A stretch of DNA of 64,000 nucleotides from Stenotrophomonas maltophilia. GTDB taxonomy: Bacteria; Pseudomonadota; Gammaproteobacteria; Xanthomonadales; Xanthomonadaceae. The stretch is from contig NZ_CP033877.1 of NCBI RefSeq assembly GCF_006970445.1, positions 690,750-754,749 on the forward strand. Direction: 5' to 3'. Position numbers and translations under genes: made by a program. The notes under the pieces are model-generated. The model had not been told where the DNA came from, did no database searches, and saw nothing but the letters and a program-made list of their open reading frames with translations. Of this stretch, positions 1 to 7,627 are shown piece by piece; position 1 is the first letter of the stretch; every line of letters starts with the position of its first letter.

Positions 1-22
1 CCCATGGAAGGAAATCGAACGC

Positions 23-472
23 ATGGATGAGCGTCACCACAAACGCTGGATGGCCATTGCCAGCCTGCTGGTGGGCCTGCCCACCGTGGCAGCAGGCGGC
101 ACCGGTGCCGTGCTGGGGCTGATGGTCGTATGGGACGGCAAGTACCTGATGGGCGATGAGCACACGCTGTTGCTGCTGTGGTCGTCGGCCGGAATCATCG
201 GCCTGCTGTCGTGGTTGTGGCTGACTGGCCTGTTCCTGTGGCGCGGTGTTGCCGGCCTGCGCCAATCGCCGGTTGTCGCCTGGGTCGGCCTGGCGCTGGG
301 GGCGCTGGCCGCGTTGGCCGTGGTCGCCGCCACGCTGTACTTCACCTTCAAGCGCGGGGAGATCTCGACATTGGGCTTCCTCGGGTTTGGTCCGCCCCTG
401 CTGGTGATGGCCGGGCACCTGGCGTGGCTGCGTTGGGCACGCGCGGCCTCGGCGGCGCCGGCACCCGGTTGA
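23..472 (+). CDS. Small integral membrane protein, function unknown
   Basis: A 149-residue protein I do not recognise. The sequence shows four hydrophobic stretches, roughly residues 9-36, 48-70, 84-108 and 118-138, with short polar loops, so an inner-membrane protein with four helices is the natural reading. There is no cleavable signal or catalytic motif. A GGAAGG Shine-Dalgarno-like run lies about ten bases upstream of the ATG, which supports this start. The gene stands alone, codirectional with nrdR about 150 bases downstream; that gap holds no clear promoter or terminator. Confidence is good that it is a real gene and nil for function. Confidence 0.75.
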   Translation: MDERHHKRWMAIASLLVGLPTVAAGGTGAVLGLMVVWDGKYLMGDEHTLLLLWSSAGIIGLLSWLWLTGLFLWRGVAGLRQSPVVAWVGLALGALAALAVVAATLYFTFKRGEISTLGFLGFGPPLLVMAGHLAWLRWARAASAAPAPG

Positions 473-624
473 ACGCCAGGTCCTGCTGACCTCACTGGAC
501 GCTCTGGTTGGCCGAAATGCAGGTACTTCCGCGCAGACAGCATTTGCTGCTGCGCCCTTTCTCAGGTACCTTTGCGACGCTGCCATGACCGTGGCAATAG
601 GTACTTCCCTGAGCCAGGCGTTCC

Positions 625-1146
625 ATGCATTGCCCCTTCTGCCAACATGCCGATACCCGGGTCATCGACTCGCGCGTCTCTGAAGACGGCGCGACGATTC
701 GCCGTCGGCGTGAGTGCGAAGCCTGCGGCGAGCGCTTCAGCACCATGGAAACGGTCGAGCTGAAGCTGCCGGCCATCGTCAAGAGCGATGGCACCCGCGA
801 GGCGTTCGACCAGCGCAAGGTGCGTGCCGGCTTCGACCGCGCGCTGCAGAAGCGTGCGGTGGCCGAAGACAAGATCGAAGCGGCGGTGCGCGCGGTGGTT
901 CACCAGCTGCGCATCAGCGGCGAGCGCGAAGTGCCCTCGATCAAGGTTGGCGAGTTCGTGATGAACGAACTGCGCAAGCTCGACCATGTCGGCTATGTGC
1001 GCTTCGCTTCGGTCTACCGCAGCTTCGAGGACGTGGCCGATTTCCGCGAGGAGATCGAGAAGCTCGAGCGCGACCTGCCGTCCAGTACCGAACAGCTGCA
1101 GCTGCTGGGCGATGTGATCGCCCTGACCAAGAAGAAGAAGGGCTGA
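625..1146 (+). CDS. nrdR: Transcriptional repressor NrdR
   Basis: NrdR is the zinc-ribbon/ATP-cone repressor of ribonucleotide reductase genes. The 173-residue product begins MHCPFC, with the second cysteine pair in [12 protein letters not shown], forming the Zn ribbon over residues 3-34, and continues with an ATP-cone domain (about residues 49-139; [18 protein letters not shown] is its nucleotide-binding start). Length is normal for the family, with a lysine-rich tail. It lies immediately upstream of ribD, an order common in gammaproteobacteria. The ATG is fixed because the family always starts a few residues before the first CPxC pair. Confidence 0.96.
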   Translation: MHCPFCQHADTRVIDSRVSEDGATIRRRRECEACGERFSTMETVELKLPAIVKSDGTREAFDQRKVRAGFDRALQKRAVAEDKIEAAVRAVVHQLRISGEREVPSIKVGEFVMNELRKLDHVGYVRFASVYRSFEDVADFREEIEKLERDLPSSTEQLQLLGDVIALTKKKKG

Positions 1147-1165
1147 CCGCCTCAGCCTTGGTGGC

Positions 1166-1221
1166 TGCCAACCTTGGTTGGCACAGATATCTGCTTCGGT
1201 GGGTGCCAACCTTGGTTGGCA
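1166..1221. repeat. Two TGCCAACC/GGTTGGCA palindromes between nrdR and ribD
   Basis: Two copies (1166-1183 and 1204-1221) of an 18-base hairpin, TGCCAACC-TT-GGTTGGCA, each preceded by a GGTG/GGGT head. The same core recurs at 9.72, 14.87, 14.94 and 15.31 kb, where it forms half of a 54-base composite element. It fills most of the nrdR-ribD gap and may act as a weak transcript-end or stabilising structure. Confidence 0.8.
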
Positions 1222-1269
1222 TAGAGACCGCATGGGGTGCATCCACACCAACGGCGCTACCATGGCCGC

Positions 1270-2355
1270 ATGACCACCCCGTTCTCCGTCCTCGACCACC
1301 TGCACATGGCCAACGCACTGCGCCTGGCCGAGCGTGCTGCCTACACCACCCGTCCCAATCCGATGGTCGGCTGCGTCATCGCCCACGGCGAACGCGTGGT
1401 CGGGCAGGGCTGGCACCAGCGCGCTGGCGGTCCGCACGCTGAAGTGTTCGCGCTGCGCGAGGCCGGCATCGAGGCCCGCGGTGCCACCGCTTACGTCACC
1501 CTGGAGCCCTGCGCCCACTACGGGCGCACGCCGCCATGTGCACTGGCACTGATCGACGCGGGCGTGTCGCGCGTGGTCGCAGCGATGCGCGATCCGTTCC
1601 CGAAGGTTGATGGCGGTGGCTTCGATCTGCTGCGCAATGCCGGCATCGAGGTCGCCGAAGGGCTGATGGCGGCGCAGGCACGCGAGCTCAACAAGGGCTT
1701 CCTGTCGCGTGTGGAGCGCAATCGCCCGTGGCTGCGGGTGAAGCTGGCGGCCAGCCTTGATGGCCGTACCGCGATGGCCGATGGCAGTTCCAAGTGGATC
1801 ACCGGGCCAGCCGCGCGCGAAGACGTGCAGCATTGGCGCGCGCGTGCAGGTGTGATCCTGACCGGCGCCGACACGGTGCTGGCCGACGACCCGATGCTGA
1901 CCGTGCGCCTGGCCGATACCGAGGTGATGCCGCCACTGCGTGTGGTGCTGGATTCGCGCCTGCGCTCGCTCGAATGCAGTCGCGTGCGCGAGGGTGGGGC
2001 ACCTACGTTGTACCTGCATGATGCGGCAGTGAGTGCACCGGATGCGGCCGACGCCGAATTTGCCAGCGTACCCTGCGTTGATGGGCGGTTGGATCTTGGC
2101 GCGGTGCTGGCACTGCTGGCCGAACGCGGCATCAACGAGGTGCATACCGAAGCCGGTGCGACGCTGGCTGGCGCGCTACTGCGCGGCGGCTGGGTGGACG
2201 AACTGCTGCTGTATCAGGCGCCTACGCTGCTGGGCGACAACGGTCGCCCGTTGCTGGCTGGTCTTGGCATCGATGCCATGGACCAGCAGCGCCGTCTGCG
2301 CGTGGTCGATCAGCGCCAGGTAGGCGATGACATCAGGCTGCTGCTGCGCCCGTGA
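1270..2355 (+). CDS. ribD: Bifunctional pyrimidine deaminase / reductase RibD
   Basis: Catalyses the second and third steps of riboflavin synthesis from GTP: zinc-dependent deamination, then NADPH-dependent ribosyl reduction. The 361-residue product has an N-terminal deaminase domain with the catalytic HAE in GGPHAEVFALRE (near residue 57) and the zinc ligands in PCAHYGRTPPC (near 80-90). The reductase domain follows with KLAASLDGRTAMADGSSKWI and GADTVLADDPMLTVR. The start MTTPFSV fits the family; an in-frame start 33 bases upstream would add an unusual basic extension. It is separated from the other rib genes by about 3.4 kb of opposite-strand genes, so it is not in the riboswitch-controlled transcript. 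Confidence 0.96.
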   Translation: MTTPFSVLDHLHMANALRLAERAAYTTRPNPMVGCVIAHGERVVGQGWHQRAGGPHAEVFALREAGIEARGATAYVTLEPCAHYGRTPPCALALIDAGVSRVVAAMRDPFPKVDGGGFDLLRNAGIEVAEGLMAAQARELNKGFLSRVERNRPWLRVKLAASLDGRTAMADGSSKWITGPAAREDVQHWRARAGVILTGADTVLADDPMLTVRLADTEVMPPLRVVLDSRLRSLECSRVREGGAPTLYLHDAAVSAPDAADAEFASVPCVDGRLDLGAVLALLAERGINEVHTEAGATLAGALLRGGWVDELLLYQAPTLLGDNGRPLLAGLGIDAMDQQRRLRVVDQRQVGDDIRLLLRP

Positions 2356-2390
2356 TGGAATGACGCGGAACAGGGGCGACGCCCTTGTCG

Positions 2391-2795
2391 TCAGGCATCT
2401 TCGTCGTCTTCTTCGCCGACGGGGCACTGGCCCTTCCACTGCTGCTTCCACAGCGCATGCAGGTTGCGGCAGTACGCACCCAGTGCCTCGCCCGGCAGTT
2501 TCTTCGCCTTCAATCGCAGCTGGTGACGGGTAAAACCGTCGTCGTACTCATGGGGCAATACCAACACGGCGCACTGATCGTGGTACATCAGGAACGCGTG
2601 GCAGTCGTCGTCTTCGCTCATCCACGCATCCAGTTGCCTGTCGCTCAGCAGGGTTGACTCGAAGGCAATCGCTGGGCGGACCGAGAAGGTCGTAATTCTG
2701 GACTTGGGTACTTTGGCTTCCCCGCACGCCGTCAGCGCCAGCAGCGCCATCAGCGCCATCAGCTTGACCGTGGTCGACGTCGTAAGATGTTTCAT
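2391..2795 (-). CDS. Putative lipoprotein, function unknown
   Basis: A 134-residue protein starting MKHLTTSTTVKLMALMA with a type II signal peptide ending in LLALTACG, so residue 22 or so is the likely lipidated cysteine. The mature part has a histidine/cysteine-containing middle (DDDCHAFLMYHDQCAVLV) and ends in a very acidic tail, GEEDDEDA. An upstream in-frame start at 2891 would bury the lipobox 50 residues in and is rejected. It converges on ribD with 35 bases between stop codons. No family is recognised. Confidence 0.75.
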   Translation of the reverse strand: MKHLTTSTTVKLMALMALLALTACGEAKVPKSRITTFSVRPAIAFESTLLSDRQLDAWMSEDDDCHAFLMYHDQCAVLVLPHEYDDGFTRHQLRLKAKKLPGEALGAYCRNLHALWKQQWKGQCPVGEEDDEDA

Positions 2796-2918
2796 GCGGC
2801 TGCCCCGGTGGAAGAGGGCAACAGCATTGATCATGCAGGCCGCATAGGGCCATGCAACGGTTCTGAAAGTGCGGATGCAGTCGTCATCCACGACCGCGAG
2901 CCGAAATGCGGCCCAGTG

Positions 2919-3557
2919 CTACCCGGAATCGTCCGGCAGGTGCTCGTTCCATTCGAAGAACGGCAGGAAGGCGTCGGCCACCAGCGCCATCAGCGGGCCC
3001 GGGTCGCGCATGCGCCATGCGCGCCGGTCGCCGCTGCGCTGGAAGGTCAGCGTGCCGCTGTGCACGCGGTCTGGCGCGTTGTGCATCGCTGTCGTGTAAG
3101 CGGCCGCCAGGGGCGCGGACATCTGCGGCGGATGCGGCCCGTTGAAGGGCACACGGTGCTGGCGATACAGCGGGAGCAGGCCCGACAGATCCGGCAGGTG
3201 GCAGCGGTAAGCCACTTCGGCAACGTCGCCGTCGTGGCCCTGTGGCCAACGCACCGCCTCGGCCTTGCACTGCGCCGAGGCCTGCCGCTTGCGCAGAGCC
3301 TGCGCAGCAGCCGGCCATCCCGCGAGCTCGGGGGCTTCGTCCAGATGGCTTGCAGCGGCCAACGCGGCAACGAAGGCCATTGCGTCATCCGTCTCCAGCT
3401 GCGCGGCCAGCGCCCTCTGCGCAGCGGCATCGCCATGCACGATCACCTGTGCATGCAGATCGAACAATCGCGCCGGCGATGCCGCTTCGGCACCGGCCAG
3501 CGCACTGCAAGGGGCCAGCAGCAGTGCGGCCAGCCCCAGGTGTTTCAGCGGAACCAT
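2919..3557 (-). CDS. Secreted protein, paralogue of the upstream gene
   Basis: A 212-residue protein with a classical signal peptide (MVPLKHLGLAALLLAPCSALAG). The mature protein resembles the product of the next gene upstream (3559-4443) along its whole length: FDLHAQVIVHGDAAAQ matches FDLYARVLLEDDAAAT, CHLPDLSGLLPLY matches CQVPDLGKVRPLF, and both keep two cysteines at equivalent places. It lacks the C-terminal 50-odd residues of its partner. One base separates the two genes, so they are certainly cotranscribed. The family is unknown to me; a periplasmic location is inferred from the signal peptide. Confidence 0.8.
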   Translation of the reverse strand: MVPLKHLGLAALLLAPCSALAGAEAASPARLFDLHAQVIVHGDAAAQRALAAQLETDDAMAFVAALAAASHLDEAPELAGWPAAAQALRKRQASAQCKAEAVRWPQGHDGDVAEVAYRCHLPDLSGLLPLYRQHRVPFNGPHPPQMSAPLAAAYTTAMHNAPDRVHSGTLTFQRSGDRRAWRMRDPGPLMALVADAFLPFFEWNEHLPDDSG

Positions 3558-3558
3558 C

Positions 3559-4443
3559 TCAGGCGCACGCGTCGGTCCACATCATCTCGGCGATCGGGCG
3601 CAGCGCCTTGCACTCCTGGGTCATCTCGTCGGCCGACTTCACCTGGGCCTTGGCCTTCAGTTCCTCGGCCATCGCATCCACGCCGCTGATCTGGTCCGGT
3701 GCGATCTTCGCCACGCAGCTGCGGTGCTGCTGCAGCAACAGGTCGCAGCCGGGTACGCCGGTTACCTTCGGTGCGTTGGCCGCCTGCGCGTCCTGCATCC
3801 AGTCCTCGAACGGTGCCAGCGCGCCGGCCACGGTGCCCACCAGATCATCGAAATTGCCGCTGTACCAGTAGCCGTTGTCCTTGGCCGGGTACAGGGTGAA
3901 GGTGCTGCTGACCGGCACGCGCGCGCCACTCTGCAGCGCCTGGGTGTAGGCGTCGGTGAACTGCTTGCGCGAGGCCGGGCTGGCGTTGGATGCAAGGCTG
4001 GCGGCGAACAGCGGGCGCACCTTGCCCAGGTCGGGCACCTGGCAGCTGAAGGTGATGCGCGCCAGCTTCTGGTCTTCGACGTACTCGTTGTCTTCGATCA
4101 CGCTCTTGGTCGCGCGGCACTTCGAATCACGCAGGGCCTTGGCATACAGCGCTTCGGTGGCGACCGCATCGGCCTTTGCGCCGCTGCTGGCAAGCACGAC
4201 CTGCCACGGTTCGGCCAGCGCCTTGGCCAATGCGCCCGGGTTCGGGGTTACCGCGTCCTGGCCATCGAAGGCGGGCTTCAGCGCATCGTTGAGGGTGCGG
4301 GTCGCAGCGGCGTCGTCTTCCAGCAGGACGCGCGCATACAGGTCGAAGGCCTGTTCGGGCGTCAGCGTGGCCGGGGCGGCGCTGGCCAGCAGCGGGGCAG
4401 ACAGCAGGGCGCTGGCCAGCAGGGTACGCAAGGGGGTCTTCAT
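3559..4443 (-). CDS. Secreted protein of unknown function, tandem paralogue
   Basis: A 294-residue periplasmic or secreted protein; signal peptide MKTPLRTLLASALLSAPLLASAA. The mature part begins with an alpha-helical segment (LTPEQAFDLYARVLLEDD), has a cysteine pair near residues 109 and 134 (SKCRATKS, FSCQVPDLGK), an aromatic strand region (TLYPAKDNGYWYSGNF), and an extra C-terminal helical segment with four more cysteines. It is the upstream member of a two-gene transcript with 2919-3557. The first gene probably arose by, or gave rise to, a tandem duplication followed by loss of the tail. No catalytic motif is visible. Confidence 0.8.
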   Translation of the reverse strand: MKTPLRTLLASALLSAPLLASAAPATLTPEQAFDLYARVLLEDDAAATRTLNDALKPAFDGQDAVTPNPGALAKALAEPWQVVLASSGAKADAVATEALYAKALRDSKCRATKSVIEDNEYVEDQKLARITFSCQVPDLGKVRPLFAASLASNASPASRKQFTDAYTQALQSGARVPVSSTFTLYPAKDNGYWYSGNFDDLVGTVAGALAPFEDWMQDAQAANAPKVTGVPGCDLLLQQHRSCVAKIAPDQISGVDAMAEELKAKAQVKSADEMTQECKALRPIAEMMWTDACA

Positions 4444-4537
4444 GACGGAGCTTTCCTGTTCCAGAGGCGCGCAAGCCTAGCGCATCCAGCGCTACTTTCG
4501 ATGGCGACCAGAGGTCACATAGCGATGTACCCCGGCC

Positions 4538-4565
4538 AAAAAACGGGCCCCTTGCGGGGCCCGTT
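4538..4565 (-). terminator. Rho-independent terminator of the Ax21-family gene
   Basis: A 10-bp GC-rich stem (AACGGGCCCC / GGGGCCCGTT) with loop TTGC. On the minus strand it is followed by a U-run (six A on the plus strand at 4538-4543). It lies 30 bases past the stop of the minus-strand gene 4595-5230. Confidence 0.85.
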
Positions 4566-4594
4566 CGATCGCACGACGAGGAACGATCGTTGGA

Positions 4595-5230
4595 TCAGAA
4601 GCTGGCGCGCACGCCGGCCGAGTACTGGGTGACGTCGCGGTAGCCCGAGATCTCGCCCACCAGACCCCAGGTCTTGGTGAAGTTGATCTGGCCGCCGACG
4701 GTGCCCACCCAGGTGCCCTTGAAGTTGTTGCCGCCATCCATGTAGCCGGCCTTGGCCCAGGCTTCGGTCATGCGCGACGGCTTGCCGCGGATACCCATGG
4801 TGACGCGGCCCACGTTGGTGTGATCCTTCAGGCGATCCACCTGGCGGCCGTCGAACGACATCTTGAACTCTTCGTCCAGACGCACCCAGGCAGCATCAGC
4901 GGTGAAATCCACGCGATCGGTCCAGGGCATGTGATAGCCGATGCCCAGTTCCGGCGACTGCACCTTCTGCTTGATGCGCACCGCAATGTCGTAATAGTTG
5001 TGGTTGTAGGTCTTGGTGACAGCGGTGTAGCCGCCAAACACGTGCACCTGCTCGGCAATGGCTACCGAACCACGAATGTAGCCGCCGTCCAGCCTGGGCT
5101 TCGAGCCACCACCATTGTCCAGCTGCAGCTGCGTCCAGCCGCCTTCAACGTAGGTGTAGCTCAGGGCGTCGGCCGAAGCCGCGAACGGGGCGGCGGCCAG
5201 CAGGGCGGCCACAATCAGGATCTTGCGCAT
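4595..5230 (-). CDS. Ax21-family outer membrane beta-barrel protein
   Basis: A 211-residue outer membrane protein with a clear signal peptide (MRKILIVAALLAAAPFAASA). The mature chain begins LSYTYVEGGWTQL, alternates polar and hydrophobic residues throughout in the manner of short beta strands, and ends in VRASF, a terminal-phenylalanine signature for barrel assembly. The YVEGGW start and overall plan match the Ax21 family found across Xanthomonas and Stenotrophomonas. The gene is monocistronic, bounded by its own terminator and by about 500 bases upstream containing palindromes and the divergent FMN riboswitch. The exact physiological role of this family is disputed, so only barrel and family are claimed. 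Confidence 0.85.
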   Translation of the reverse strand: MRKILIVAALLAAAPFAASADALSYTYVEGGWTQLQLDNGGGSKPRLDGGYIRGSVAIAEQVHVFGGYTAVTKTYNHNYYDIAVRIKQKVQSPELGIGYHMPWTDRVDFTADAAWVRLDEEFKMSFDGRQVDRLKDHTNVGRVTMGIRGKPSRMTEAWAKAGYMDGGNNFKGTWVGTVGGQINFTKTWGLVGEISGYRDVTQYSAGVRASF

Positions 5231-5373
5231 GGGAATTCCTGTGAGTTTCAGTCCATTGGCGGGCTGCCCTCCGGGCGACCCGTGACGACCTCATGTCGTC
5301 CGATGGTCGAGTTTAATGAAAATTTCACGAAATGCGAGAGACGACCATCACAGGCCGGGGCAGGCCGGGGTTG

Positions 5374-5414
5374 GGGGTCGGAGCCGTTTCCCATCGGGAA
5401 ACGGCTCCGACCCC
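5374..5414. repeat. Long perfect palindrome, GGGGTCGGAGCC type
   Basis: A perfect 19-bp stem (5374-5392 with 5396-5414) with a three-base loop ATC; arms begin GGGGTCGGAGCC. It belongs to a family of palindromes ending in GGGGTCnGA/TCnGACCCC seen at about ten places in the window. It sits in the gap between the Ax21-family gene and the FMN riboswitch. Confidence 0.85.
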
Positions 5415-5438
5415 AGTGCTGCTGCGCCACCCGTCCCT

Positions 5439-5477
5439 GGGGTCAGAGTCCTTTCCTGCGGAAAGGGATCCGACCCC
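5439..5477. repeat. Imperfect palindrome, GGGGTCAGAGTCC type
   Basis: Second member of the same family 24 bases after the first. The arms GGGGTCAGAGTCCTTTCC and GGAAAGGGATCCGACCCC pair with a few mismatches. Together with the previous element it forms a repeat island just ahead of the riboswitch, and could end any read-through transcript. Confidence 0.75.
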
Positions 5478-5541
5478 GGTCATCCCACCCCGTTCAGCCC
5501 AGGCTGGTACACTGGCCACGCCGGTTCGCCGGTACACAAAC

Positions 5542-5679
5542 GTCTTCAGGGCGGGGTGCAATTCCCCACCGGCGGTAGGTGCGCAAGCACGAGCCCGCGA
5601 GCGCCCCGGCCCACGGCCGGGGGTCAGCAGATCCGGTCCAATGCCGGAGCCGACGGTCATAGTCCGGATGAAAGAAGAC
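5542..5679 (+). promoter_or_regulatory. FMN riboswitch (RFN element)
   Basis: The aptamer that binds flavin mononucleotide and shuts off riboflavin genes. The closing helix is GTCTTC (5542-5547) with GAAGAC (5674-5679). Inside are the conserved blocks AGGGCGGGGTGCAATTCCCC, ACCGGCGGTA, AGCCCGCGAGCG, CAGCAGATCCGGT and GAGCCGACGGTCATAGTCC followed by GGATGAAAGAAGA, all diagnostic for RFN. Downstream, a CAGGGC/GCCCTG hairpin (5687-5702) and a GC-rich stretch ending in TTTTT (5727-5731) could be the expression platform, with ribE's start only 27 bases further on. Confidence 0.96.
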
Positions 5680-5757
5680 GGTGCCACAGGGCTCATGCCC
5701 TGCGTGCGCCTGTTTGCCTTGCGGCGTTTTTCGCTCACTTTTCGCGGAGAACGTTTC

Positions 5758-6360
5758 TTGTTTACTGGAATCATCGAAGGCGTCGGCCGTCTGGCCGCAC
5801 GCGAATCCATCGGCGGCGATGTCCGCTTCACCTTCAATGTCGGGAATCTGCCGTTCGACAACGTGCAGATGGGCGAGAGCATTGCCATCAATGGCGTCTG
5901 CCTCACCGTCATCGCGTTCGACGCCAGCAGCTTCCAGGCCGATGCCTCTACCGAGACCCTGGGACTGACCACGCTGGGCCAGCTGGGCGAGGGTGCGGTC
6001 ATCAACCTGGAGCGCGCCATGCGCCCGACCGACCGCCTCGGGGGCCATCTGGTCAGCGGCCACGTCGACGGCCTCGGCCAGGTGCTGTCCATCCACGAAG
6101 ACGCACGTGCCCAGCGCTGGCGTTTCGCCGCGCCGGCCTCGCTGCGCCGCTACATTGCCAAGAAGGGCTCGATCTGCGTGGACGGCGTCAGTCTCACCGT
6201 CAACGAAGTGGACGGCGAAGGCTTTGAAGTCGCCCTGATCCCGCACACCGTGGCCAACACCGCCTTCTCCGCCGCAGGCGTGGGCAGCGCGGTCAATCTT
6301 GAAATCGATCTGGTCGCCCGCTACGTCGAACGCCTGCTGGGCGAAGGAGCACGCGCATGA
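5758..6360 (+). CDS. ribE: Riboflavin synthase (alpha subunit)
   Basis: Dismutates two 6,7-dimethyl-8-ribityllumazine molecules into riboflavin. The 200-residue product shows the family's internal duplication: two lumazine-binding halves, each opening like FTGIIEGVGRL and LGGHLVSGHVDGLGQVLS, with INGVCLTV and VDGVSLTV at matching places. The family starts MFTGII, which places the start at TTG 5758, preceded by GCGGAGA at good spacing. Earlier in-frame ATGs would run back through the riboswitch and are rejected. Its stop overlaps the ribB start (ATGA). Expression is inferred to be controlled by the FMN riboswitch just upstream. Confidence 0.94.
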   Translation: MFTGIIEGVGRLAARESIGGDVRFTFNVGNLPFDNVQMGESIAINGVCLTVIAFDASSFQADASTETLGLTTLGQLGEGAVINLERAMRPTDRLGGHLVSGHVDGLGQVLSIHEDARAQRWRFAAPASLRRYIAKKGSICVDGVSLTVNEVDGEGFEVALIPHTVANTAFSAAGVGSAVNLEIDLVARYVERLLGEGARA

Positions 6361-7457
6361 ATTTCGCCCCGATTCCGGAGATCCTGGAAGACATCCGCCT
6401 GGGCCGCATGGTGGTCATCGTCGATGACGAAGACCGCGAGAACGAAGGCGACCTGATCATGGCCGCCGAACTGGTCAAGCCGTCGGACATCAACTTCATG
6501 GTCACCCACGGCCGTGGCCTGGTGTGCCTGCCGCTGACCCGCACCCGCGCCGCCGACCTCGGCCTGGCGCCGATGGTGCAGGCCAATACCGCGCAGTTCC
6601 AGACCAACTTCACGGTCAGCATCGAGGCCGCCGAGGGCGTCACCACGGGCATCTCGGCGCACGACCGCGCGCACACCATCCGCACTGCGGTGAAGCCCAA
6701 CGCCAAGCCGTCGGACTTGCACCAGCCGGGCCACATCTTCCCGCTGATCGCCCAGCCGGGCGGCGTGCTGACCCGCGCCGGCCACACCGAAGCCGGCGTG
6801 GACCTGGCCATGCTGGCCGGGCTGGAGCCGGCCGGCGTGCTGGTGGAGATCCTGAACCCGGATGGCAGCATGGCGCGCCGCCCGGAACTGGAAGTGTTCG
6901 CCCGCGAGCACGGCCTGAAGATGGGCTCCATCGCCGACCTGATCGCCTACCGCCTGGCCACCGAGAAGACCGTTGAACGCGTCGACGAGCGCGAGATCGA
7001 CACCGAATTCGGCCCGTTCAAGCTGGTGACCTACCGCGACCGCATCGCCCACGACCTGCATTTCGCCCTGGTCCGCGGCACCCCGGGTGCGGACACCCCG
7101 ACCCTGGTACGTGTGCAGGTGGAAAACCCGCTGGCCGACCTGCTGCACTGGCGCCGTGACGACTTCGGCGTGGCGGCCACCGATGCCCTGCGTGCGATCG
7201 ATGCCGAGGGCGCGGGCGTGATGGTGGTGCTGTCGGCCCCACGCGACGGCGAAGCCCTGCTGGCCCGCCTGCGCCAGCAGCCGGCGCCGGTAGTGCCGGG
7301 CAAGGATAAGGATGTGGGCCAGTGGCGCCGCAATGGTGCCGGCGCACAGATCCTGTCCGACCTGGGCCTGGGCAAGCTGCGGGTGCTGGGCACCCCGCGC
7401 CGCCAGATCGGCCTGGCCGGGTACGGCCTGGAAGTGGTGGAGACGGTCACCCTGTAA
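6357..7457 (+). CDS. ribB: 3,4-dihydroxy-2-butanone 4-phosphate synthase with degenerate GTP cyclohydrolase II domain
   Basis: Residues 1-205 form a complete RibB domain making the four-carbon riboflavin precursor from ribulose 5-phosphate: DDEDRENEGDLIMAAE (metal-binding acidic loop, about residues 22-37), THGRGLVCLPLT, TGISAHDRAHTI and RAGHTEAGVDLA are all intact. The C-terminal part (about 206-366) aligns in position with RibA, GTP cyclohydrolase II, but the zinc motif CLTGDxxGSxRCDC is replaced by NPLADLLHWRRDDFG, with no cysteine, and the QEGRGIG motif is absent. So the RibA half cannot be a normal zinc enzyme; this is the RibB-X type of hybrid. It is coupled to ribE by an ATGA overlap. 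Confidence 0.93.
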   Translation: MNFAPIPEILEDIRLGRMVVIVDDEDRENEGDLIMAAELVKPSDINFMVTHGRGLVCLPLTRTRAADLGLAPMVQANTAQFQTNFTVSIEAAEGVTTGISAHDRAHTIRTAVKPNAKPSDLHQPGHIFPLIAQPGGVLTRAGHTEAGVDLAMLAGLEPAGVLVEILNPDGSMARRPELEVFAREHGLKMGSIADLIAYRLATEKTVERVDEREIDTEFGPFKLVTYRDRIAHDLHFALVRGTPGADTPTLVRVQVENPLADLLHWRRDDFGVAATDALRAIDAEGAGVMVVLSAPRDGEALLARLRQQPAPVVPGKDKDVGQWRRNGAGAQILSDLGLGKLRVLGTPRRQIGLAGYGLEVVETVTL

Positions 7458-7458
7458 T

Positions 7459-7549
7459 GGGTAGTGCCGGCCGCTGGCCGGCAACCGCATCCCCGGGATT
7501 GCCGGCCAGCGGCCGGCACTACCGGTGGGTGCCGACCGTTGGTCGGCAC
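7459..7549. repeat. SMAG-type repeat dimer plus GTGCCGACC hairpin
   Basis: Two inverted GTAGTGCCGGCCGCTGGCC-type units: GTAG head at 7461, mirror copy ending CACTAC at 7522. Each is itself a GCCGGCC/GGCCGGC hairpin. A third small hairpin, TGCCGACC/GGTCGGCA, follows at 7530-7548. The island separates ribB from ribH and may set transcript stability. Confidence 0.88.
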
Positions 7550-7627
7550 ACCCTGCGGGGCCCGCCAGCCACGGCCGGGGCCCATCCACGCTAGAATTAC
7601 CCCCTTATCGAGTCCCCCAAGCCGCAT

